Shown here: one piece after another, positions 33,856 to 43,069 of the stretch
Layout: every line of letters starts with the position of its first letter
Position numbering within the stretch: the first letter of the stretch is position 1
Assembly (NCBI RefSeq): GCF_000708265.2
Contig: NZ_JCKI01000008.1
Span: 434,001 to 498,000 of the forward strand
Reading direction: 5' to 3'
Length of the DNA stretch: 64,000 nt
From: Pedobacter sp. R20-19
GTDB lineage: Bacteria > Bacteroidota > Bacteroidia > Sphingobacteriales > Sphingobacteriaceae
Program-made: the position numbers and the translations under genes
Notes under the pieces: model-generated
Database searches by the model: none
What the model saw: only the letters and a program-made list of their open reading frames with translations
Told to the model about the DNA's origin: nothing

Positions 33856-36837
33856 ATGCAAGGAAAAGGTTTTATTAAGTTTATAGCGATAGTATTAGCT
33901 ATCGTTTGTGCGTATGCGCTCTCTTTTACTTTGGTAGCATCCAATGTAGAAAAAGCCGCCAAAGACTATGCGAAGGGTGATTTAGCTAAAGAAAAAGCTT
34001 ATCTAGATTCAATGAGCACCGAAAAAGTTTATCCGGTTGTTGGATTTACTTATGGTGAAGTTAAAGCTAAAGAGATTAATTTAGGTTTAGACTTAAAAGG
34101 CGGAATGAACGTAACGATGGAGATATCGTTAGCGGAGTTGGTTAAATCTTTAGCGGGCAACCCTACTGATGCTAACTTTAACAAAGCAGTTCAAAATGCA
34201 CAGATTCAATTAAACGCTGGCGGTAAAGATTACATCAAAATTTTTGTTGATGAATTCGAAAAATTAAGCCCAGGTGTTAAACTTGCAGATTATTTTTCTA
34301 ATCAAGATAATGCATCTCAGTTAAAACCTAGCGCAAGCAATAACGAAGTTGAATCTTTCCTCGAAAAGGAAGCAACTAGTGCTATTGACCGCTCATTTAC
34401 TGTTTTACGTTCGCGTATTGATGGTTTTGGTGTGGTGAGTCCGAACATGCAAAAACAAGAAGGCAGCAATCGTATCCTAATCGAAATGCCAGGCGTTCAG
34501 GACAAAGAACGTATCGCTAAGCTTTTACAAGGTTCTGCTGAATTACAATTCTGGCAAGTATACCAGGTACAAGAAGTTGTTCCTTTATTAGAAAACATCA
34601 ATAAAACATTAGCAGTTACTTTAAAAGCTGATGCTCCGGCAACCGCTAAAGATACTACAGCTGCTCCTGCAGGTGGTAAATTAGCTGGCTTAGAAAAAGC
34701 AGCTGCGAAAGATACCACTGCTAAAGGTGGCAAACTTGCAGGTTTAGGTAAAAAAGATTCTACTGCTGTAAAAGCAGAACTAGCCAAATCAAATCCATTA
34801 TATGCTGTGCTTAGCCTTCCTGTTTATCAGGGAGAAAACGGACAGCAACAATTGATGCCGGGTGCTGTTGTTGGGATGTCTTTACAAAAAGATACTGCTA
34901 AAGTTAATTCATATTTAAGATTGCCTGAGGTTGCTGCCGCGATTCCATCTACGATGAAATTTATGTGGAGCGTTAAACCTAGAGAAGGTTCTAAAGTTTT
35001 CGAACTTTATGCAATTAAAGCGGTAAGTGCTGATGGTAAACCTGATTTAGGTGGTGATGCAATCAGCGATTCTAAAGATGATTTCGATCAAAAAGGTAAG
35101 CCAGAAGTAACCATGTACATGACCAGCGAAGGTGCTGCGAAATGGAAAAAAATTACTGCTGAAGCTGCTGCTGATGCGAACAATAAAAAATCGATCGCCA
35201 TTGTATTAGATAACCAGGTTTACTCTGCTCCTACTGTTCAGAATGAAATTGCCGGTGGTGTGTCTTCCATTACTGGTAACTTTACTCAGGCAGATACTAA
35301 AGATTTATCAAATATCTTAAAAGCAGGTAAATTACCAGCTCCGGCACGTATTGCAGGAAGCTATGTAGTTGGTCCTACTTTAGGTGCACAAGCGATTCAC
35401 GATGGTTTAATCTCTTTCGTAATTGCGTTTATTGTGATCTTAATCTTCATGGCGCTATATTATCACCGTGCAGGTTGGGTGGCTAACTTTGCTTTATTGA
35501 TTAACTTATTCTTTGTTATCGGTATCCTGGTTTCATTAGGAGCTGTATTAACATTGCCGGGTATTGCGGGTATCGTTTTAACAATCGGTTTATCGGTTGA
35601 TGCAAACATCCTGATTTTCGAACGTGTTCGGGAAGAGCTTGCACATGGCAAAACAGTAGCCAATGCAATTAAAGAAGGTTTCAAGCATGCAATGCCTTCT
35701 ATCATCGATTCAAACGTTACCTTATTTATATTAGGTGCTATTTTATACGTATTCGGTAGCGGTCCTGTTCAGGGTTTTGCAACCACGTTATGTATTGGTA
35801 TCCTTTCTTCATTATTTGCTGCAGTTGCCATTTCGAGAGTGGTATTTGATTCATTATTGTCTCGTAAAATCGAGGTTAACTTTGATAATAACTTAACGCG
35901 TAATGCATTCAAAAACTTAGCATTCAACTTTGTTGGCCGTCGTAAAATCTACTATATCATTTCCACAATAATTATTGTTGCCGGTATTGGTATGTACTTC
36001 AAAAATGGTGGTTTAAACTTAGGTGTAGATTTTAAGGGTGGTAGAACTTATCTTGTTCACTTTGATAAAGCTGTTAATACTGAAGATTTAAAATCAAAAT
36101 TAGCACCAGTTTTTGATAATGAAACACCAGAGGTTAAAACTGCAGGAGAAGATAGCCAAGTTAAAATTACCACTACTTTCCACATCGAAGATCAGGACAT
36201 TAGAACTGATAAAGTTGTTGAAGATGCTTTGAATAAAGGTTTAGCTGGTTCTAAGTACGAGATTGTAAGTTCTCAGAAAGTTACGCCGATCATTGCAAGT
36301 GATATTGTTAATGGTGCGTTTTACGCAGTATTGATTTCATGTATCTTCATGTTTATCTACATTGTTGTCCGCTTTAAAAAATGGCAGTATGGTTTAGGTG
36401 CGGTAATTGCATTGGCACATGATGTTTTGATGGTTTTATCTTTCTACACCATCTTAGACGGAGTAATGCCTTTCTCTTTAGAAATTGGACAAGATTTTAT
36501 TGCAGCTATTTTAACGGTAATGGGTTACACCATGACTGAAACAGTTGTGGTATTCGATCGTATCCGTGAGAAATTAAAAGAATCTGGTAAAGAAGATTTA
36601 CATGGTGAAGAACGAAATCAATTAATTAATTTCGCGTTAAACAGTACATTAAGTCGTACCATCCTAACTTCATTAACGGTATTCTTCGTGTTATTGGTGA
36701 TCTTTATTTTTGGTGGAGATAGTATCCGTGGATTTATCTTCGCCTTATTGATTGGTCGTATCATTGGTACTTATTCATCATTATGCATCTCTACCCCTAT
36801 CGTAATTGACTTGGGTAGTTCAGCAGAAAAAAAATAA
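33856..36837 (+). CDS. secDF: Fused protein translocase subunit SecDF
   Basis: Proton-driven membrane protein that pulls exported proteins through the SecYEG channel. 993 residues: one N-terminal helix (about 8-28), SecD signature LGLDLKGGMNV (76-86), periplasmic P1 region, five helices with the GIAGIVLTIGLSVDANILIFER block, then the SecF half starting near 695 with LGVDFKGGRTY and ending with a MGYTMTETVVVFDRIRE block. A low-complexity insertion at 258-310 contains two copies of an AKDTTA...GGKLAGL motif. Fused SecDF is usual in Bacteroidota. The later yajC gene (57376-57699) encodes its partner. Confidence 0.96.
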   Translation: MQGKGFIKFIAIVLAIVCAYALSFTLVASNVEKAAKDYAKGDLAKEKAYLDSMSTEKVYPVVGFTYGEVKAKEINLGLDLKGGMNVTMEISLAELVKSLAGNPTDANFNKAVQNAQIQLNAGGKDYIKIFVDEFEKLSPGVKLADYFSNQDNASQLKPSASNNEVESFLEKEATSAIDRSFTVLRSRIDGFGVVSPNMQKQEGSNRILIEMPGVQDKERIAKLLQGSAELQFWQVYQVQEVVPLLENINKTLAVTLKADAPATAKDTTAAPAGGKLAGLEKAAAKDTTAKGGKLAGLGKKDSTAVKAELAKSNPLYAVLSLPVYQGENGQQQLMPGAVVGMSLQKDTAKVNSYLRLPEVAAAIPSTMKFMWSVKPREGSKVFELYAIKAVSADGKPDLGGDAISDSKDDFDQKGKPEVTMYMTSEGAAKWKKITAEAAADANNKKSIAIVLDNQVYSAPTVQNEIAGGVSSITGNFTQADTKDLSNILKAGKLPAPARIAGSYVVGPTLGAQAIHDGLISFVIAFIVILIFMALYYHRAGWVANFALLINLFFVIGILVSLGAVLTLPGIAGIVLTIGLSVDANILIFERVREELAHGKTVANAIKEGFKHAMPSIIDSNVTLFILGAILYVFGSGPVQGFATTLCIGILSSLFAAVAISRVVFDSLLSRKIEVNFDNNLTRNAFKNLAFNFVGRRKIYYIISTIIIVAGIGMYFKNGGLNLGVDFKGGRTYLVHFDKAVNTEDLKSKLAPVFDNETPEVKTAGEDSQVKITTTFHIEDQDIRTDKVVEDALNKGLAGSKYEIVSSQKVTPIIASDIVNGAFYAVLISCIFMFIYIVVRFKKWQYGLGAVIALAHDVLMVLSFYTILDGVMPFSLEIGQDFIAAILTVMGYTMTETVVVFDRIREKLKESGKEDLHGEERNQLINFALNSTLSRTILTSLTVFFVLLVIFIFGGDSIRGFIFALLIGRIIGTYSSLCISTPIVIDLGSSAEKK

Positions 36838-36860
36838 GATTTTAAAATCTTGAATATACG

Positions 36861-36889
36861 AGCGCTCCGATTATCGGAGTGCTTTTTTT
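36861..36889 (+). terminator. Terminator after secDF
   Basis: Ten-bp stem with one G-U pair (36861-36870 with 36874-36883), three-base loop TTA, and seven T residues. Starts 23 bases after the stop codon. Confidence 0.9.
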
Positions 36890-36996
36890 GTACCATCTTT
36901 TCAATATCATATTCATTGATATGTCTGTCAAAACTTCATTACTTAAACCTTTTGGGCCTCTTTTTGTTAGATTAGCAAAACAAAAAAGCATAGAGA

Positions 36997-38328
36997 ATGG
37001 ATTTACAACTTCCTAAAAGTGAATACCCAAGAGTAGTAATTATTGGTGGTGGATTTGGCGGAATTGAGCTGGCTAAACGACTGAAAAACAAACCCTTTCA
37101 AGTGGTGATGCTCGATAAACATAATTACCACACCTTTCAGCCACTGCTTTATCAAGTGGCTACTGGCGGACTTGAAGCTGAGTCTATTGCTTTTCCACTC
37201 CGAAAAATATTTAAAGGACAGAAAAACCTGATTTTCAGGGTAGCAAAAGTTACCGAAATAAATGCCGTAAAAAATTGCCTTAAAACAGATATCGGCGAAA
37301 TCAGTTACGATTATTTGGTTCTAGCTACCGGATCTACCAGTAATTTTTTTGGCAATACAGAAATTGAACAAAATTCGATGCCAATGAAATCCATTCCAGA
37401 GGCACTGGATTTAAGAAGTTTGATTTTGCAGAATTTTGAAAAGTCGTTGATAGAAACTGATTTTGATAAGAAAAGTGCATTACTTAATTTCGTTGTAGTA
37501 GGTGGTGGTCCAACAGGTGTGGAAACTTCCGGTGCAATTGCCGAGCTTAAAAAACATGTAATCCCAAATGATTATCCAGAAATGGATTTAAATCAGGTTA
37601 ATATTTATTTAATTGAAAATTCACCCGAACTATTAGGCCCGATGTCGCCTCAGGCCCAGGTTAAATCAAAAGAGTTTTTAACTAAAATGGGTGTTCAAGT
37701 GATGAATGAGACCAGGGTATTAGGCTATGATGGATTTACGCTTACTTTACAAGATAAAGCGCCAGTTTTAAGTTCTACTGTAATCTGGAGTGCTGGTGTT
37801 AAAGGTCAGTTGATCCCAGGCTTAGATTTGGCGGAAGTTGTACGAGGAGGCAGATTAAAAACGGATTCACAAAACCTGATTGTAGGCTATCAAAATATCT
37901 ATGCCATTGGTGATGTGGCCTCAATTATTGATGAGGATACCCCAAACGGACATCCGGGCGTGGCACCAGTTGCCATTCAACAGGGTCATCATTTAGCAAA
38001 AAACCTGGTTAATATCATTGAAAACAAACCCGTAGAAAAATTTAAGTATTTCGATAAGGGTTCAATGGCTACTGTAGGTAGAAACAAGGCTGTTGTAGAT
38101 ATAGGTAAAATTCGTTTTCAGGGCGTCTTTGCATGGTTCACCTGGATGTTTGTCCACCTGATGACGCTAGTAGGTTTTAGAAATAAAATTATCGTTTTTG
38201 TGAATTGGCTATGGAGTTATTTTAGTTATGATAGAGGAACCCGGTTAATCATCAGAACTTTTGCTAAAGACAGAAGTGTGGATTATAGAACAGAGACTGC
38301 TCAGGTGAAAGATGAAGTTAGTCATTAG
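36997..38328 (+). CDS. ndh: Type II NADH dehydrogenase (NDH-2)
   Basis: Non-proton-pumping flavoprotein passing electrons from NADH to menaquinone at the inner face of the membrane. Two Rossmann motifs: FAD-binding IIGGGFGGIELAKRL (15-29) and NADH-binding VVGGGPTGVETSG (about 167-179); a third FAD segment is NIYAIGDVAS (about 303). The C-terminal 70 residues hold amphipathic aromatic stretches (FAWFTWMFVHLMTLVGF) that attach NDH-2 to the membrane. Length 443 is typical. It would feed the same quinone pool as the cydAB oxidase in this window. Confidence 0.9.
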   Translation: MDLQLPKSEYPRVVIIGGGFGGIELAKRLKNKPFQVVMLDKHNYHTFQPLLYQVATGGLEAESIAFPLRKIFKGQKNLIFRVAKVTEINAVKNCLKTDIGEISYDYLVLATGSTSNFFGNTEIEQNSMPMKSIPEALDLRSLILQNFEKSLIETDFDKKSALLNFVVVGGGPTGVETSGAIAELKKHVIPNDYPEMDLNQVNIYLIENSPELLGPMSPQAQVKSKEFLTKMGVQVMNETRVLGYDGFTLTLQDKAPVLSSTVIWSAGVKGQLIPGLDLAEVVRGGRLKTDSQNLIVGYQNIYAIGDVASIIDEDTPNGHPGVAPVAIQQGHHLAKNLVNIIENKPVEKFKYFDKGSMATVGRNKAVVDIGKIRFQGVFAWFTWMFVHLMTLVGFRNKIIVFVNWLWSYFSYDRGTRLIIRTFAKDRSVDYRTETAQVKDEVSH

Positions 38329-38417
38329 TGAAAACTTTTAGTACAAGAAACTGTTTGCTTACTTCTTTTCTTGGCGATAAACTTTGTGCACTTTGCGGTT
38401 AAATAACCTGAAAAACC

Positions 38418-39278
38418 ATGAGCTTAAAAAATATTAAATTAGTGGAATGTCCGCGTGATGCCATGCAGGGTTTGCATAGTTTCATTCCGACTGAACTGAA
38501 ATTGTCATATTTAAACACATTGCTTCAGGTTGGTTTTGACACCCTTGATTTTGGCAGTTTTGTTTCACCAAAAGCCATTCCGCAAATGGCAGATACGGAG
38601 CAGGTATTAGAAAACTTAGATTTATCTTTTACTTCAACTAAACTTCTTGCCATTGTAGCCAATTTGAGGGGGGTAGAAAGCGCTGTAAAACATAAAGCAA
38701 TTGATTATCTTGGTTTTCCGTTTTCTATCTCAGAAACCTTTCAACAGCGAAATACCAATTCAAGTATCTTACAGTCTTTAAACACGGTTGAAGATATGCT
38801 GGCTTTATGTGCCATAAACAATAAAAAAGCAGTTGTATATCTATCAATGGGCTTTGGCAACCCTTATGGTGATGAATGGAACTACGAAATTGTAGAAAAA
38901 TGGGCAGATGTTCTGGTTGATAAAGGTGTAGAAATTTTGTCGCTGGCTGATACAGTGGGTATTTCAACTCCTGAAAAAATAAATCATATCCTACCGAAGT
39001 TAATTTCAAGGTATAGCCAGACGGAAATTGGTATTCATTTGCACTCCACTCCTACTGAAAGGTTTGAAAAAATTGAAGCTGCATATAATTCTGGTGTAAA
39101 ACGAATTGATTCTGCTTTAAAAGGTTTTGGAGGCTGTCCAATGGCTGCTGACGATTTAACCGGCAATCTCGCTACAGAAGAAGTGATTGGCTTTTTAAAT
39201 TCTAAAGGAGAGAACTTAAATCTGAATATGGATAAATGGGATGAAGCAATGGTTTTATCTGGAAAAATATTTGGGTGA
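38418..39278 (+). CDS. Hydroxymethylglutaryl-CoA lyase
   Basis: Splits HMG-CoA to acetoacetate and acetyl-CoA, the last step of leucine degradation. A 286-residue HMGL-like TIM barrel: the first strand reads ECPRDAMQGL, giving R13 and D14, with the usual glycine in GPRDGLQ replaced; the metal-binding IHLHSTP strand follows at about 205-211, and the active-site cysteine lies in the signature GFGGCPMAADDLTGN. This signature favours HMG-CoA lyase over isopropylmalate or citramalate synthases. The leucine dehydrogenase at 59193-60281 may feed the same pathway. Confidence 0.85.
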   Translation: MSLKNIKLVECPRDAMQGLHSFIPTELKLSYLNTLLQVGFDTLDFGSFVSPKAIPQMADTEQVLENLDLSFTSTKLLAIVANLRGVESAVKHKAIDYLGFPFSISETFQQRNTNSSILQSLNTVEDMLALCAINNKKAVVYLSMGFGNPYGDEWNYEIVEKWADVLVDKGVEILSLADTVGISTPEKINHILPKLISRYSQTEIGIHLHSTPTERFEKIEAAYNSGVKRIDSALKGFGGCPMAADDLTGNLATEEVIGFLNSKGENLNLNMDKWDEAMVLSGKIFG

Positions 39279-39300
39279 TTTTCAGCTTTGACGTATAGCT

Positions 39301-39554
39301 AAGCACGAAGTAATCTATTGGTGGGTAAATTAATTAAAATCTAGTAGCCGTATTAAGATTGCTTCGTGCCTTTCAATGACGATTCTGCGCCAAATTTCGT
39401 CCTCCTAAACTTGATTCAGGATCTTTTCAAGATAAATGCTGAACTAAATCCGATAATTGTCGGATCAGCATGACGATTCGACGAGTGCCGTCGATTCAAA
39501 AGATCTCCATGGAAAACACTAAAAAGAGATTGCTTTGTGCCTCGCAATGACGAG
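39301..39554. repeat. Island of REP-like palindromic repeats
   Basis: Contains an inverted pair AAGCACGAAGTAATCT (39301-39316) and AGATTGCTTCGTGCCTT (39356-39372), a third copy AGATTGCTTTGTGCCTCGC at 39527-39545 followed by AATGACGAG, and a central hairpin CCGATAATTGTCGG plus CAGCATGACGA near 39450-39475. The family core GGCACGAAGCA is shared with 44692-44755. No gene in this gap. Confidence 0.8.
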
Positions 39555-39568
39555 TTCTATTTTTTATC

Positions 39569-39991
39569 TTAAACCTTCTTCACCATTTTAAAATGCTGGA
39601 TTCCAGCTTCCTCAAATTGTTCTCCTTCTGCAACAAAACCAAATTTCGCATATAAACTCATGGCATCAAGCTGCGAGTTCAAGTAAATATAATGGGCATC
39701 TTCAGGTAAATCAGATAAAGCTTCGGCAATTAATGCCCGTCCTACCCCTTGTCCCCTAAAATCTTTCAGTACAGCAAAACGTTCCAATTTATAACCTGCA
39801 TCGGTTTTTCTCCAACGGCAGGCGCCACAGGGTTGACCATTATGTGTAGCTAAAAAATGTATTGATTCATCTTCATGCTCCCACTCCAGTTCTGGTGGGC
39901 AATTCTGTTCATCTACGAACACAATTTTACGTATAGCAAATACTTTATCCAGATCTTCAGGATGAATAACTTTTTGAACTTGCAGACTCAT
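39569..39991 (-). CDS. GNAT family N-acetyltransferase
   Basis: 140 residues. Acetyl-CoA-binding motif A is RGQGVGRALI (about 80-89) after the LERFAVLKDF strand, with KFGFVAEGEQF near the end. An IRKIVFVDEQNCP segment at 22-34 is typical of the ElaA/YjcF-like GNAT subgroup. Substrate unknown. Its ATG shares one base with the stop of the iron permease gene upstream (TAATG), so the two are translationally coupled. Confidence 0.85.
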   Translation of the reverse strand: MSLQVQKVIHPEDLDKVFAIRKIVFVDEQNCPPELEWEHEDESIHFLATHNGQPCGACRWRKTDAGYKLERFAVLKDFRGQGVGRALIAEALSDLPEDAHYIYLNSQLDAMSLYAKFGFVAEGEQFEEAGIQHFKMVKKV

Positions 39992-40473
39992 TATTTATGT
40001 TGTTTAAAGTGTTTATTCTTATCTAATTTCGCTTCATTCAATGCCTCAGCCACATCGATAGAGTGTGAGCAGTGAATATCAGCCTCTTTTTTGGCAAGTG
40101 CAGCAATCGTAACATAAAATTTATGCAACTGATCTAGTTCTCGCTCACTTAAATCCTCAATATCAACCATTCGGTTACTGGCTCCTTGTTGGGCAGCTAT
40201 CAGTTCATTTAATTTTAATTGAATAGCCTTTCCGTCTTTATTCTGTGCTTTCTGGATAAGAAACACCATCAAAAAGGTAATGATGGTTGTTCCGGTATTG
40301 ATAACTAACTGCCAGGTTTCAGAATAATGAAAAACCGGACCTGTTACTGCCCATAAAATTACAATTGCTGTTGCTGCAATAAAAGCAACTGAACTGCCTG
40401 TAAATTTCGTTGCAGCATTGGCAAATTTCTCAAAAAAGTTATTTTCCTTTTTATCGCTTTTAGATTTTTTCAT
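39991..40473 (-). CDS. Low-affinity iron permease family protein
   Basis: 160 residues with a lysine-rich N-terminus, two hydrophobic helices (about 28-48 with FIAATAIVILWAVTGPVF, and 56-74 with NTGTTIITFLMVFLIQKAQN) and a helical cytoplasmic tail with KAIQLKLNELIAA. These are the hallmarks of the family named after yeast Fet4-type low-affinity iron permease; two helices alone are unlikely to make a transporter, so the bacterial role is open. Coupled to the GNAT gene downstream. Confidence 0.82.
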   Translation of the reverse strand: MKKSKSDKKENNFFEKFANAATKFTGSSVAFIAATAIVILWAVTGPVFHYSETWQLVINTGTTIITFLMVFLIQKAQNKDGKAIQLKLNELIAAQQGASNRMVDIEDLSERELDQLHKFYVTIAALAKKEADIHCSHSIDVAEALNEAKLDKNKHFKQHK

Positions 40474-40511
40474 CAGATAATGTTTGCTTAAAAGTAATTA
40501 TAAAAACAAAC

Positions 40512-40547
40512 AAAAGCGCCATCAGTTTTTAAACCAATGGCGCTTTC
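40512..40547 (-). terminator. Terminator between fbaA and the iron permease gene
   Basis: Perfect 10-bp arms (40513-40522 and 40537-40546). On the minus strand it follows the fbaA stop by about 30 bases and ends in a T-rich stretch. Confidence 0.85.
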
Positions 40548-40577
40548 TTGTTATAGAAATGTTAAAGTTTAACCTTC

Positions 40578-41657
40578 CTACAATTTATCATTTGCATTAA
40601 TACAATTCAAATCTTCAAATGCAGTAGTTAAACGCTTAACAAATGTCTCTTCGCCTTTACGTAACCAAACGCGTGGATCATAATATTTTTTATTTGGTTT
40701 ATCATCTCCATCAGGATTACCAATCTGACCTTGAAGAAAAGCTTCATTCTTTTTGTAATATTCTAAAATACCTTCCCAAAATGCCCATTGCATATCAGTA
40801 TCAATATTCATTTTAATAGCACCATAAGAAATTGCTTCTCTGATTTCTTCCTTAGAAGAACCAGAACCACCATGGAATACAAAGTTAATTGGTTTCTCAG
40901 CAGTTAATGCAAATTTCTCTTTCACATAATCCTGAGAATTTTTCAAAATAACTGGTTGTAATTTCACGTTACCTGGTTTGTATACACCATGAACGTTACC
41001 AAACGCTGCCGCAACTGTAAAACGTGGCGATACTTTGCTTAATTCTTCGTAAGCATAAGCAACTTCGCTTGGCTGAGTATATAATTTTGAACTATCAACA
41101 TCACTGTTATCTACACCGTCTTCTTCACCTCCGGTAACACCCAATTCAATTTCGATCGTCATGTTCATTTTCGACATGCGTTCCAGGTATTTCGCAGAAA
41201 TTTCCATGTTCTCTTCGATCGATTCTTCAGAAAGATCTAACATATGTGAAGAAAACAAAGGCTTACCTGTTTCAGCGAAGAATTTCTCACCATGATCTAA
41301 AAGGCCATCAATCCAAGGCAATAATTTTTTAGCGGCGTGGTCTGTATGTAAAACCACGGCAACACCATAATGTTCTGCCAATAAATGTACATGCTTAGCT
41401 GCAGATACTGCACCTAAAATACATGCCTGTAATTTCTCATTATCTAAAGATTTACCTGCGTAAAATTGCGCACCGCCATTAGACAATTGAATCATAACAG
41501 GCGAATTTACTGCCTTAGCAGTTTCCAATACCGCATTAACCGTATTTGTACCGGTTACGTTAACTGCTGGTAAAGCAAACTGATGTTTTTTAGCCTGCTC
41601 AAACAATTCTTGAACGGCATCTCCGTAAATTACGCCTTTGTAGCCTTTTAAACTCAT
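40578..41657 (-). CDS. fbaA: Class II fructose-bisphosphate aldolase
   Basis: Zinc-dependent aldolase of glycolysis and gluconeogenesis. 359 residues, the length of the FbaA (type A) subgroup. Zinc and catalytic residues are visible: LHTDHAAKK with the catalytic aspartate and first histidine (about 103-111), the EIELGVTGGEEDGVD block (about 170-184), a histidine in NVHGVY, and FHGGSGSSKEEI with the last ligand. C-terminal FEDLNCINA is also typical. Own promoter region shared with the divergent accD gap; a near-match rather than an exact -7 box is seen. Confidence 0.95.
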   Translation of the reverse strand: MSLKGYKGVIYGDAVQELFEQAKKHQFALPAVNVTGTNTVNAVLETAKAVNSPVMIQLSNGGAQFYAGKSLDNEKLQACILGAVSAAKHVHLLAEHYGVAVVLHTDHAAKKLLPWIDGLLDHGEKFFAETGKPLFSSHMLDLSEESIEENMEISAKYLERMSKMNMTIEIELGVTGGEEDGVDNSDVDSSKLYTQPSEVAYAYEELSKVSPRFTVAAAFGNVHGVYKPGNVKLQPVILKNSQDYVKEKFALTAEKPINFVFHGGSGSSKEEIREAISYGAIKMNIDTDMQWAFWEGILEYYKKNEAFLQGQIGNPDGDDKPNKKYYDPRVWLRKGEETFVKRLTTAFEDLNCINANDKL

Positions 41658-41977
41658 CTCTTGTTAATTTTATTAAGTCCGAAGTTATAAAAAAAAATAA
41701 CATTACAAGCTTTTGTAACAACAGAATTATTTGCCCCACAATGAAATAAGGCCTCTTTGGTGTATAAAACACATTATCCTTAGTGTAAAAAACACACACA
41801 GCTATCTACAATAAGTTACCGATAATAACCGAGGCCATGTTTTGGATGAATCAATAAATTCATTGATTATTGACAATTGACTATAAACCAATGTAGCAAA
41901 GACTATTTTTAGTTTCAATAAGGTCTGACTTTATTATATTTTTCGTTTCTTTGCAATCCAATTCTTTAAAAAATTAT

Positions 41978-42823
41978 ATGGCTTGGTTTAAGAGAGAAAA
42001 TAAAGGTATCATTACCACAACAGAAGAGAAGAAAGAGGCACCTGATGGCGTGTGGAATAAGTGTCCAAATTGTAAAAAACCACTACATCAAACAGAATTA
42101 CAAGAAAACAAATACGTTTGTCATTACTGTAATTACCATTTGAGAGTAGGTTCTAAAGAATATTTTGAAGTTTTATTCGATAACAACGAGTTTAAAGAGC
42201 TTTTTGCCAACCTTACTTCTGGCGATCCTTTAAACTTTAACGACAATAAACCTTATACAGATAGAATTGTAGAAAGTCAGGCAAAAACCGGGCTTAAAGA
42301 TGCTATTCGGGCTGGTGTAGGTAAAATTGATGGACAGGAACTGGTCATTGCCTGTATGGATTTTGCATTTATTGGTGGTTCTATGGGATCCGTTGTTGGC
42401 GAAAAAATTGCCCGTTCTATTGATTATTCTATCAAACATAAAATTCCCTTCCTGATGATTTCAAAGTCTGGTGGTGCCCGAATGATGGAAGCTGCATTTT
42501 CATTGATGCAGATGGCCAAAACATCAGCAAAACTTGCCTTGTTAAGCCAGGCAAAAATTCCATACATTTCTTTATTAACAGATCCAACTACTGGTGGCGT
42601 AACTGCCTCATATGCCATGCTTGGCGATATCAATATTGCAGAACCAGGTGCTTTAATCGGCTTTGCCGGCCCAAGGGTAATTAAAGAAACCATTAAAAAG
42701 GATTTACCAAAAGGCTTTCAAACTTCAGAATTTGTGCTGGAACATGGTTTCCTTGACTTTATCGTAGATAGAAGAGCGATGAAAGCTAAAATAGGCGCCT
42801 TTATTAAAATGATGAATAATTAA
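41978..42823 (+). CDS. accD: Acetyl-CoA carboxylase carboxyltransferase subunit beta
   Basis: Transfers CO2 from carboxybiotin to acetyl-CoA, together with AccA, as the first step of fatty acid synthesis. From ATG 41978 the protein is 281 residues; nine upstream codons are open but overlap a near-promoter TTTCTTTG. The zinc ribbon has CPNC (about 30) and CHYC (about 49) followed by the crotonase-like domain with SGGARMMEAAFSLMQM and LTDPTTGGVTASYAMLGD. accA is not in this window, as usual for Bacteroidota. Confidence 0.95.
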   Translation: MAWFKRENKGIITTTEEKKEAPDGVWNKCPNCKKPLHQTELQENKYVCHYCNYHLRVGSKEYFEVLFDNNEFKELFANLTSGDPLNFNDNKPYTDRIVESQAKTGLKDAIRAGVGKIDGQELVIACMDFAFIGGSMGSVVGEKIARSIDYSIKHKIPFLMISKSGGARMMEAAFSLMQMAKTSAKLALLSQAKIPYISLLTDPTTGGVTASYAMLGDINIAEPGALIGFAGPRVIKETIKKDLPKGFQTSEFVLEHGFLDFIVDRRAMKAKIGAFIKMMNN

Positions 42824-42895
42824 GGTCGTTCAATAGTTCATTGGTCATTATTTCATTTTGCAAATCGACTAATTAACAATTAAAACATTATACTA

Positions 42896-42939
42896 AAAGC
42901 AGGGCTTGAATAACTTCGGTTGATTCAGTCCTGCTTTTT
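42896..42939 (+). terminator. Terminator after accD
   Basis: Imperfect stem of about 13 pairs (42896-42911 with 42923-42937, AAAGCAGG with CCTGCTTT at the base) followed by TTTTTG. Confidence 0.75.
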
Positions 42940-42945
42940 GTTTCT

Positions 42946-42988
42946 ATAATAAACCTATAAGGTTTTAAAAACCTAATAGGTTTATTAT
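42946..42988. repeat. Palindromic AACCTAT/ATAGGTT element
   Basis: Perfect 13-bp outer arms (42946-42958 and 42976-42988) enclose an inner GGTTT/AAACC stem. Related shorter copies lie at 16768-16786 and around 60391-60412. Confidence 0.8.
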
Positions 42989-43069
42989 GTGCTATCTGCA
43001 ACATTTCCATTAACATCCATTTCCATAGTCCTTATTCATTAAATTAGCGGATCATTAACTAACCCTATT

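Noticed and set aside
34497..34787. 96-codon Ala/Val-rich frame antisense to secDF
   Set aside because: Composition follows from the Ala/Lys/Thr-rich insertion on the sense strand.
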